A DNA stretch of 64,000 nucleotides from the NCBI GenBank assembly GCA_027422505.1, contig JAPQWV010000326.1:615001-679000 (forward strand), written 5' to 3'. The DNA is from Craterostigma plantagineum (lineage: Eukaryota; Streptophyta; Magnoliopsida; Lamiales; Linderniaceae). Within the stretch, counting starts at the first letter, position 1. Each line of letters begins with the position of its first letter. Both the position numbers and the translations under genes were made by a program. This document shows, piece after piece, positions 41,047 to 49,306 of this stretch. The notes under the pieces are model-generated. The model was given only the letters and a program-made list of their open reading frames with translations, was not told the origin of the DNA and made no database searches.

Positions 41047-42021
41047 TGTGTGTAGTGTGTGTGTGTTTTTTTTTTCTTCTCATAGTATAGTTGTTGTTCT
41101 TTTTGCAGGCCGTACTTACAAGAAGGAACACAGTGACTGGCGTAGAATACAAAGACGACATCACCATACTTGCATGGGAGCTAATGAATGAACCTCGTTG
41201 CCAATCTGATCTCTCTGGAAAAACAATTCAAGTAGGTACAATAATCTATACATATAATCCGTATTTTTCTCTTCCACATATAAAAACGTTATTGTTGATT
41301 TTCAGGAATGGGTGACAGAAATGTCTTCCTACGTCAAATCAATAGACAAGAACCACCTCTTGGAAGTAGGCATGGAAGGCTTCTACGGCGAATCGATGCC
41401 TTGGAGGAAACAAGCCAATCCTGGCTTCGAAGTTGGCACAGATTTCATCGCGAATAATCGAATCTCTAGCATCGACTTCACCACCATACACATCTACCCT
41501 GACCAATGGTAATAAGCTATCTCATTACACGAAGCTTTAACAAATATGAAAGAGAGAGAGAGAGAGTAACTGAAAACGTCGACATTGCCGACGATGACAG
41601 GCTCTCAGGCGCCAACGACAATGCCCAGGCGGAGTTCGCAGAGAAATGGATCGAGGCACACATAGAGGACTCGAAATCGGTGCTGGGGAAGCCGTTGATA
41701 GTGGCCGAGTTTGGGAAGTCGTCCAAGTCGCCGGGATACAGCGTGGGGGCGCGTGACAGCTACTTCGCCAACGTCTTCAACACTGTTTACGGCTGCGCGA
41801 GGAGGAGCGGCGGCGGGCCTTGCGGCGGCGCGTTGTTCTGGCAGGTGATGGCTCGTGGGATGGAGAACTGGAGCGATGGGTACGAGGTTGTCTTGGAACA
41901 GAGCCCATCCACCGTCGGCGTCATCAATTATCAGTCCCAGCGCATCGCTTCTCTCAATCAATATAGGGAAGAAGAAGAAGAAGAAGAAGAAGAAGAAGAA
42001 GGGACGTCATGTGCTGAATGA
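40374..42021 (+). CDS. GH5 mannan endo-1,4-beta-mannosidase
   Basis: Exons 40374-40682, 40789-40983, 41110-41232, 41306-41508 and 41601-42021 encode 416 residues. Family knowledge: secreted endo-beta-mannanases cleave (gluco)mannan in cell walls. Seen: signal peptide [20 protein letters not shown] then [61 protein letters not shown] with the acid/base Glu near residue 196, the loop [23 protein letters not shown], and [10 protein letters not shown] with the nucleophile Glu near residue 313. The catalytic set is complete. The C-terminus is odd: a (GAA)11 tract at 41968-42000 encodes eleven Glu in a row before GTSCAE. Relatives end soon after the [11 protein letters not shown] region, so this tail looks like a microsatellite expansion. 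Intron 2 holds an (AT)n tract. Confidence 0.95.
41017..41042. repeat. (AT)n microsatellite in mannanase intron 2
   Basis: About 13 AT dinucleotides, followed by a GT-rich and then T-rich stretch running into the exon 3 acceptor. Confidence 0.9.
41968..42000 (+). repeat. (GAA)11 coding microsatellite
   Basis: Eleven perfect GAA codons at the 3' end of the mannanase coding region give a poly-Glu tail. Confidence 0.95.
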
Positions 42022-42914
42022 TGATTGTTGTTTGGATTAAGATGCAATGAATATATGATTACCGCTTAAACGTTCTCTATTGTCTCACCCACTGTCTTTT
42101 CTTTACAATTACATTAGTGCCCCAAAGTCAACGATATTTTAACAAATTGGCTCTTTCAAGGAATTTGAAGTACACAACAATCAAGAGGACCAACATACCG
42201 TAACTTAGTAGTATTGAGTTTAGGGGTCAATATGCAATTATCATAGTTCAGAGGGGGAGGCAGTATAGAAAATTCATGTAGAACCATGGGCCTAGCCCAA
42301 TGGGCTTAGTAGTATTGAGTTCAACTTCAAACAACCAGTGAATTCGACTTACTATAGTTTCTGTCTTGCTCCGTCCCCATCGTAGTTTTAACTTGAAGAA
42401 AAGGTCAATGACTTAGTAAGACTACTACACTGATTTAATGTGGAAAAAGAGCAACTCGATATAATAAATGTAAAAACGAAAAGAACATTATGACTTGTTC
42501 CATATGGCGAACGCAAAGCTGTTGGTTGGCACCGGTTACAGTTAATAATTTTATTATATACATTGGGGATGGATAACAGAAAAACTAGGCAAGCAAAAAT
42601 GCAAAATCTCCATCAGCATTCTGTCATTGGCGTTTGTTTTGGTAAGAAAAAGACAGATCCATTAGCATACCTACATTTCAACAACTCTTACAAGCAAAGG
42701 CAATGACAAAAGACGGATAATATACAGTTCATGGAGAGAGAGTCAAGACCACGGTAATGAAAACTGTATTGCAAGAATGCAAATCATCAAAGAAATATAA
42801 ACATAAAAATCCTCAACTGAATAAGAAGAATGTAGCATAGCAACCAATGATCTATTATGAGAAAAAGAAAAAGTGAAGTCCTTCCTTATTCAATCGGCGA
42901 TTCCCAATCAGCAC
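42022..42914. other. Convergent spacer
   Basis: This lies between the mannanase stop and the receptor-kinase stop and includes both 3' UTRs. A short motif, CTTAGTAGTATTGAGTT, occurs twice (near 42205 and 42305). No gene is seen. Confidence 0.5.
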
Positions 42915-44861
42915 TCACAATACCACCTCCCCGGCGCCACAGATATCCTCAATCTTCCTCGTAACCTCAGACATCGAAGGACGATTGTCAGGATACTGAG
43001 CCGTACAATCCACAGCAAGCTGTAATAACTGCACCATGTCTTCCTCAACATTCTGATACCTAAGCAGTTCGATGTCAAAAACCTCAGAAGTCCACTCCTC
43101 CCTAACCACAGACTGAACCCACCTCGGCAAGTCAACGCCTTCCTCGTTCAACAGCGAGTGAGTCGGCGCTTTGCCCGTCAGAAGCTCCAACAGCAAAACT
43201 CCAAAGCTGTAGACGTCGGCCTTCTGCGAAACCTTCCTCGGGTCGGTCACTTCAGGCGCTCGGTAGCCCGCCACTCGGTTAGGCGTTGAGCTAGGCCCGG
43301 CGAGCCGGGCCAGCCCGAAGTCTGAGAGGCGGGCTTCATAGGACTTGGTTAGGAGAACGTTTGAGGACTTTATGCTTCCGTGGGTCGCCGACGGGCCTTG
43401 CGAGTGTATGTAGGAGATTCCTCGGGCTGCTCTTAGTGCAATGGCTGCCCTTGTTTCCCAGTTCAGTGGTGTTCGGCCAGCTCCTTTGTTTCCTGCAAAG
43501 TGTTTATTACATGTGAAACGAATGGATCGTAGTGTAAATAGATTTGGTTCTGTTTCCGTACCATGTAATAAAGAAGACAAGCTTCCCATGGGGAGGTAAT
43601 CATAGACGAGGAGCATCTCCTCCTTGTTGTAGTAATAAGCCCTCAAAGCAACCAAGTTCTCATCTTCCAATCTACCAATCTCCTCCATCTTCTCCCTAAA
43701 CTCATGCTCACCGAGGGTAACGTCTCTCAGCCTCTTCACTGCTACGGATAATCCCGACTCCATGACTGCCTTATAAGTCGTACCAAACGTGCCCTTGCCC
43801 AAAACCTCGGCAGAGGCTCTCAGAAGATCTTCCAAAGTGAAGTTCCACGAGGATGTTCCGATAAAAACCAAACCCCTCTTCGCATTACTCTCGCCAGATG
43901 CAGAAACAGTAGTTTTCTCCTTGTCCCTATTGACAGCATTCGATGCAATAAAAGCACCACCACTTGGTCCTTCTTCGACTCTCTCCAATGCTTTTGTTTC
44001 TCTGCCAACCTCTATCTCTTTAGAGGTTGTTTCTTTGTTCTTTCTCCCAATACATGCTCTACATACACACAGCACCAATGCCAAAAGCAGAATAAATCCA
44101 ATCACGGAACCTATTACGATCCCAGCTATTGCAACACCTGACAATTTTTTCTTACCGTGCCTCCCACTTGTACTAACTCCATTGCAAGAATCTAATGGCT
44201 CGCCACACAGATTTACGTTCCCAAAAAACGAGGTCTTGGGCTGCTTTTGAAGCCCTTTGGGTATCTCTCCCGTGAAACTGTTATTCGACACATCGAATTG
44301 AACCAAACTCGGAATGTTTAAATCCGGCAAAGGCCCAGAAAACTTGTTGTTCTGCAAATAGAGCGTTCCCAGGCGGCTCGCATTGACGAACCCGCCGCTC
44401 ACATTGCCCTCGAGGCTGTTATTAGCTAGGTTCACCCTCACGAGGGTGGTCAACGCCTTCAAAGACTCGGGCACTTCGCCGGTGAGGGAGTTGTTCTGAA
44501 GGTAAACGTTGCGCAGCGACTTGAAAGACGCAAACAAGCTGTTTGGGATTTGGCCTGACAGAGAATTGACTCGGAGGCTGAGAGTCGTGAGGTTGGTGAG
44601 GTTTGAGAGTGTGTTAGGCGGGATCTGGCCGGAGAGACCCATTCCTGGGAAGTGAACTTCGACGACGGTGGTGTTAGCCGGCGAGTCGCAGACGACGCCC
44701 GCCCACGTGCATGGTGTGGGGCTCGCGAGGTTCCACAGCAGAACCCGGCCGCCGACGGCGGATCGGAAGGCTAGGAGGGCGGCTCGGTCGGCGGCTATAT
44801 CGCCGTAAGCGGAGACGGTGGAGGCTATGAGGATGGCGAAGAGAAGAGTGAGGTGGTGCAT
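42915..44861 (-). CDS. LRR receptor-like kinase, RLK902/RKL1-like, atypical kinase
   Basis: Exons 43562-44861 and 42915-43492 encode 625 residues; the 69-nt intron keeps phase and has no stop. Family knowledge: this LRR-III clade has few LRRs and often reduced catalytic activity, acting as signalling scaffolds at the plasma membrane. Seen: signal peptide (residues 1-18), LRRNT domain with DRAALLAFRSAVGGR and CTWAGVVCD, about five LRRs (LYLQNNKFSGPLPD), a transmembrane helix near 242-268 (VAIAGIVIGSVIGFILLLAL), then the kinase: P-loop GKGTFGTTYKA near 355, Lys376 in VAVKRLRD, DFGLARL retained, but the catalytic loop reads HGSIKSSNVLL instead of HRDIKxxN, so the catalytic Asp is missing. A Mutator-type element ends the promoter at 45031. 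Confidence 0.95.
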   Translation of the reverse strand: MHHLTLLFAILIASTVSAYGDIAADRAALLAFRSAVGGRVLLWNLASPTPCTWAGVVCDSPANTTVVEVHFPGMGLSGQIPPNTLSNLTNLTTLSLRVNSLSGQIPNSLFASFKSLRNVYLQNNSLTGEVPESLKALTTLVRVNLANNSLEGNVSGGFVNASRLGTLYLQNNKFSGPLPDLNIPSLVQFDVSNNSFTGEIPKGLQKQPKTSFFGNVNLCGEPLDSCNGVSTSGRHGKKKLSGVAIAGIVIGSVIGFILLLALVLCVCRACIGRKNKETTSKEIEVGRETKALERVEEGPSGGAFIASNAVNRDKEKTTVSASGESNAKRGLVFIGTSSWNFTLEDLLRASAEVLGKGTFGTTYKAVMESGLSVAVKRLRDVTLGEHEFREKMEEIGRLEDENLVALRAYYYNKEEMLLVYDYLPMGSLSSLLHGTETEPNLFTLRSIRFTCNKHFAGNKGAGRTPLNWETRAAIALRAARGISYIHSQGPSATHGSIKSSNVLLTKSYEARLSDFGLARLAGPSSTPNRVAGYRAPEVTDPRKVSQKADVYSFGVLLLELLTGKAPTHSLLNEEGVDLPRWVQSVVREEWTSEVFDIELLRYQNVEEDMVQLLQLAVDCTAQYPDNRPSMSEVTRKIEDICGAGEVVL

Positions 44862-46905
44862 TGTCTCGCGTTTTGTTTCTTCAGGTTTTGGGGAAAGTTA
44901 AGGCGAGGGTTTCATGAGAGGGATTTTGAAGAGACGAATGAACTGTGTCTGAAAATTGAGATCCAATTGCTGTGGCTATATGGTGGAGCGTTACATCTAT
45001 TAAATATACTTTTCCCAAGAATAGAATGAAGGGTAAAATGCGTATAACCCCTCGTGGTTTTGCGGAAATGCACATAAACCCCTGTGGTTTTTTTTATTGC
45101 ACGGTACTCCCTCGTGGTTTAAGTAATGTTGCACCGTACCCCCTAACAGCAGTTTTTTGCCCAAAATTAGATTACACGCGCTCTTACTGCAGGTGGGTTA
45201 AGCTTGGAACATATTATTTACTGTTAAATGACTAGAGTAACCCCAAATATTCACTTTCTATTCAAATGATAACCATCGGCCCTATCTAGAATAAAAAATG
45301 TTACCCTGGGGGTTGAAAAGAAGGTGAATAGTTGGGGTTATTCTGGTCATTTAATAGTGAATAATATGTTCATTTGAGCGCGTGCAAGAGTGCATGTAAT
45401 CCAATTTCGGGCAAAAACTGATGTCCGAGGGTTATCATTTGATCATTTGAAAGGAAGGTGAATAGTTGGGATTATTATGATCATTACAGTAAATAATATG
45501 TTCCAAGCTTAAGCCACATGTAGTAAGAGCGGGTGTAATCCAATTTCGAGCAAAAAACTGCTGTTAGGGGGGTACGGTGCAACACTAGTTAAACCACGAG
45601 GGAGTACCGTGCAATAAAAAAGTCACATGGGTTTATGTGGATTTACGCGAAATCACGAGGGGGTTATACGCATTTTACCCTAGAATGAAATAAATTATAC
45701 TACATGTTTTTAGTCAAAATTATCGAAATATAATCAGAGTTTTTAAGTATAATCTTGATTTTCTGTAAACCTGATTACAATTATACAATAAATAAGAGAA
45801 GGGGTTATTTATCCACTGTTTAACTATGAGCATATCACAATAAAGATTTCACCATATCATCATTATTCATTCACTGATAAGTTTGTGTCATCAATATTAA
45901 TTAGGTGGTAATTCTTGTAAGACGAAAGCAACGGTCCCGAAATAATTAGTACAACAAACACCATTATTATTCTTTGCTAACTAACCAGCAACGTAAATTT
46001 TATTTTATCTACTCTTTTAGGTTTTGCCAACCAAAAGATTTAATACCAGCAACAAGTAATGATATTGTTACGTGCAACGAAAATGAAATCGGTCAGAATT
46101 TTATTAAATAAGGTTGACTGGCTAATTATGTTATTAAATTTTAATTTGAAACCGGGATTATCTGTCACCTAGTGTGATAAATCACGCCAATCTGAGCCAC
46201 CGCATTAATGGGACATTCATGTGTCATTTATTGCAGGGCGATGAACTGTTATTTACTATCTTTCCATCCCATTCCCACCCACTGTATTTAATTTAATACT
46301 TAATTCTTCGGGATTGTGCTACTTGTGGTTGATAAATTTAATAATCTGATATCCATATAATTATGGTACAAAATCACAATTCTCATTAATTAAATCCTAA
46401 GACTAGTCTTTGAACCTATAAGAGAGATTTATTTTCCAAATGATACCAAGAGCGAATTCCAACCTGGGTCTTAGTTGGCCCTATGGATTATATCAACGGA
46501 GTCAAAGATTCCAACTCCACGACGTATAATCAGTAATCACAATAAATTAGTACTTATTGAATTCTTATCTAAAAGGAATGAATCATGGGCCATTATAGTG
46601 CGTGTTAGAAGACCAACTAAAGCCCAATTGGCCCAAAATGGAGACCAATTTACGATCCTAACCTACCCAAGAAAATGCCTAGCCCGCTCATGTTTTCCGG
46701 GCGGCGCGGGTTTCGGGTCGGTATAATCCGAACCATTCCAATTAATGGATCACAAAACATGAGATGAGGTGAGGGGAACAGTAGAGATTGAACTCAGAAA
46801 TCGAAGACGATGACAGTGGCAGTAAAAACAGTAGAGAGAATTAGAGGCATCGTTGATACAATCATGAAAGCAGCAGCGACAAAGGAGAACGCAAGCATAC
46901 CGATC
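44862..46905. other. Intergenic region with a Mutator-type element
   Basis: 45031-45680 is a delimited transposon; the rest is AT-rich. It holds the receptor-kinase promoter (left) and the 3' flank of the BAP31-like gene (right). No additional gene is supported. Confidence 0.5.
45031..45680. mobile_element. Mutator-type non-autonomous element with long inverted repeats, 650 bp
   Basis: The ends are GGGTAAAATGCGTATAACCC and its inverse, with a perfect 9-bp duplication TAGAATGAA at 45022-45030 and 45681-45689. The inverted repeats run about 200 bp or more (left about 45031-45250, right about 45455-45680) with scattered mismatches. The middle contains a further inverted partial copy of the inner repeat (around 45310-45420), so most of the element can fold back. 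Family knowledge: 9-bp duplications and long inverted repeats fit Mutator-like elements. There is no transposase. It lies 169 bp upstream of the receptor-kinase ATG. Confidence 0.9.
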
Positions 46906-47298
46906 TCAATTCTTAGCCTTCAAATTGTCGATCCGCTTATTCAGCTGCTCGATCTTCACGACGAGTCCGGTGACGGAGTACAGGAGCCAGTAGAACACCA
47001 GCGCCGACGCAATCAGCAGCGCGTTCCGCTGGGACTTCATTATCGATTTCTGATGGCGGAGGTGCTCCGAGGGAGAGCACGCGTCGCCGTCGCAGTGAGG
47101 GCGCGTCTCGTACTTCCAGTAGATGTCGGCGAGGAGGAAGAGGCAGAAGGGGACGACCGATAGGAGCGGTTTGAGGAGGCTTCGGATCACGCTGATGAGA
47201 CCCTTACGGAGCGGGTCGAGTCCGGGTAGGGTCAGAAATAGAAGCATGATCGCTTCGGCGCCGGCGGCGTAGCCGAGTACCACCCACTCTAGGGCCAT
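46906..47298 (-). CDS. BAP31-like endoplasmic reticulum membrane protein
   Basis: A single open exon encodes 130 residues; the ATG at 47298 is chosen because MALEWVVLGYAAGAEAIMLL begins the first membrane helix, whereas upstream codons look like 5' UTR. Family knowledge: BAP29/31 proteins are ER proteins with three membrane helices and, in animals, a cytosolic coiled coil that sorts cargo and binds caspase-8. Seen: helices near residues 5-25, 40-65 (LLKPLLSVVPFCLFLLADIY) and 95-118 (ALLIASALVFYWLLYSVTGL), the loop WKYETRPHCDGDACSPSEHL, and a short end KIEQLNKRIDNLKAKN. This is the short plant form, lacking the long coiled coil. It is head to head with the repeat-exon gene. Confidence 0.9.
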   Translation of the reverse strand: MALEWVVLGYAAGAEAIMLLFLTLPGLDPLRKGLISVIRSLLKPLLSVVPFCLFLLADIYWKYETRPHCDGDACSPSEHLRHQKSIMKSQRNALLIASALVFYWLLYSVTGLVVKIEQLNKRIDNLKAKN

Positions 47299-47595
47299 TG
47301 TGCGGATTGATGAGAGATTCGTTCGCCGTACGGTGAAAGGAACTTTCGGCCGGTGAGTGAGTGAAGGAAGGAATGATTGGGATCGTTCCTGCAAGTTTTT
47401 TAGTAGTCTTCAAATTGCGCCTATTGGGCCGAATTGTTTGATTGCTGGTTTGGGCCTGAAGCCCGATAGATAATGGCAAAGCGATGTACTTAAACAGTAT
47501 ATAACTGCAGAGCAACCGTTCCGTTTGAAGTATATGTAGTGTATATTATATACACATACATACCAACTCTACGAGTAAACACAAGTCTCAAGGCC
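47299..47595. promoter_or_regulatory. Shared bidirectional promoter region
   Basis: Only 297 bp separate the divergent ATG codons of the BAP31-like gene (47298, minus) and the repeat-exon gene (47596, plus), so both core promoters and both 5' UTRs must lie here unless leader introns extend them. Confidence 0.6.
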
Positions 47596-49306
47596 ATGGC
47601 GAATAACGAAGATGACAAAGAAAGACGTCTTAGAATGGCAGAGGAATTGGGAAGGAGAATCGGAGAAAACTTGAAACAATATAGTGATACTGAGATCACG
47701 AAATTCTTTGGCATGGCGGCACGGCGTTCAAGTGATGTGGGAAGTGCAAGTGGCGCGGGAAATGAATTCGAATCTGCACTGAGCCAAGGAGAGTGGACTG
47801 TGGAAAGCAGTAAGGTAATAGGACCGCGAGGACCGAGGTTTGGAAGAGGTTAGTAGGAAAGATTGATGAGTTAGTTCGTTTTATACGTTCTTTGGTTCTT
47901 TAGTTTTCTCTTCTTGTTTCTTGGAAATAACCTTGCATGGCTCTTGAATCTATCCTCCATTAGCCTGCAATTACTCTTGGTTTGCATGCATATGAGATTC
48001 CTCCGGGTTTATGTTTACTGTCGGTTTCTCGAGCTTTTTGTTTTTGTTTAATCGTCATGGGATTATACAAATCTTCACTTGTGCGAAACGAACGCCAGGA
48101 CAAGGGACAGCGGGAAGCACTCTGGTAATAGGACCGCAAGGACAGAGGGAGGGAAGAGGTCAATAGGAACGACTGATGAGATATTTCGTTTACGTTCTTT
48201 GTATTTTTGGTTTTCGCTTTAAATTTCTTGGTATGGGAAATACCCTTTTGCGTGAATCTTGAATCTATCCTCCAGTATTCTCTGTTCTCTTGGTTTGCAT
48301 GAATATGAAATTCCACTAGGTTTATGGGAACTTTTAATTTCTTGAGTTTTGTGTTTTTGTTTAAATATGGGATTAATACAAATCTTTGTTGGTGCAAAAG
48401 AAATACCAGGACAGGGGACAACGGGAAACACTCAGATAATAGGACCGCGAGGAAGGATGGAGGAAAGAGGTTAGTAGGAAAGACTGATGGAACAGTTGGC
48501 TTTGGTTCTTTAGTTTTTGATTCGAGCTTCTTGGTAGTACCCCTGCATGAATCTTGAATCTATCCTCTCCAATCCCTCTTGGTTTGCATGAATATGAGAT
48601 CCGCTAGGTCTATGTAAACTTTTGGTTTCTTGAGTTTTGTGTTTTTGTTTTAAACATGGGATTAATACAAATCCTTTGCTTTGACGCAAAAGGAATACCA
48701 GGACAGGGGACAACGGCAAACCCTCAGATAATACGACCCCAAGCAGCAGGGATGGAGGGAAAAGGTTAGTAGGATTAGATAGTTCGTTTACTTTCTTTGG
48801 TTCTTTAGTTTTGTTTTTCTGTTTAATCGTCATGGGATGGATGAATACATAAAAATCTTCACTGTGCAAAGGAACACCGGGACCAGGACAGAGTGCAGTA
48901 GGAAACACTCAATTGGGATTTCCAGGACAGAGCTTGGTAATAGGTTAGTAGGAACGACGATGAGATAATTTTACCTTCTTTGGTCTTTTCAGTTTCTTTA
49001 GTTGTGTGTTTTTTGTTTAATCATGGAAGTCCAAGCATGCTTATTGATCCTTAAACGCTTCAGACATTAAAAGGATTACAGGGATATCAGAAGACGAACA
49101 ATGTTCAAATGGAAGTCCAAGCATGTTTATTGTTTTAACTAATAAAATTCTTGCTGCTATGTGAAGGAAGCATCCCTATAGAACCAACTATGCCTGAAGA
49201 AAATGTTATCTACCAAGATCCTGAAGAATGGCCGACCTTGAGCGCGAGTAGAGACATAAAAACCCCAAAAAAAGGTTCGAGGTCAACCCCCAAGAGAAGC
49301 GGTTAG
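47596..49306 (+). CDS. Unrecognised protein built with four tandemly repeated exons
   Basis: I do not recognise this family. Proposed exons: 47596-47848, 48099-48158, 48410-48469, 48702-48764, 48887-48943 and 49167-49306, giving 210 residues; every intron is GT-AG and phase 1. Exon 1 encodes a charged N-terminus (MAEELGRRIGENLKQY, ITKFFGMAARRSSDV) and ends KVIGPRGPRFGRG. Exons 2-5 are homologous 57-63-nt modules: GQGTAGSTLVIGPQGQREGR, GQGTTGNTQIIGPRGRMEER, GQGTTANPQIIRPQAAGMEG, and GQSAVGNTQLGFPGQSLVIG. The last exon encodes NVIYQDPEEWPTLSASRD and a basic Lys/Ser/Arg-rich end. Introns are copied with the exons: they share GTTAGTAGGAA starts, a TTGAATCTATCCTCC segment and a CTTGAGTTTTGTGTTTTTGT segment. 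There is no signal peptide or membrane helix; the product is Gly/Gln/Arg-rich and probably disordered. An unspliced message would end after 85 residues. Confidence 0.65.
47849..48960. repeat. Tandem array of exon-plus-intron units
   Basis: Four units, each made of a T-rich intron ending in a CCAG-type acceptor and a short module exon, start their exons at 48099, 48410, 48702 and 48887 (spacings 311, 292 and 185 bp). Intron blocks recur in the same order, with the later units shortened. Confidence 0.85.

Noticed and set aside
47960..48908. Overlapping minus-strand open frames of 70-150 codons with repeated peptide strings
   Set aside because: They are antisense readings of the duplicated intron-exon units on the plus strand; the peptide repeats simply mirror the DNA repeats and lack start or splice support.
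47849..48960. Regularly spaced repeats suggestive of a CRISPR-like array
   Set aside because: Units are 185-311 bp and diverged, lie in plant nuclear DNA and contain exons; nothing fits a CRISPR array.
49074..49115. Possible extra exon (GLQGYQKTNN) between the last module and the final exon
   Set aside because: It has an acceptor-like AG but no phase-1 donor; joining it gives a stop or frame mismatch, while skipping it keeps the frame.
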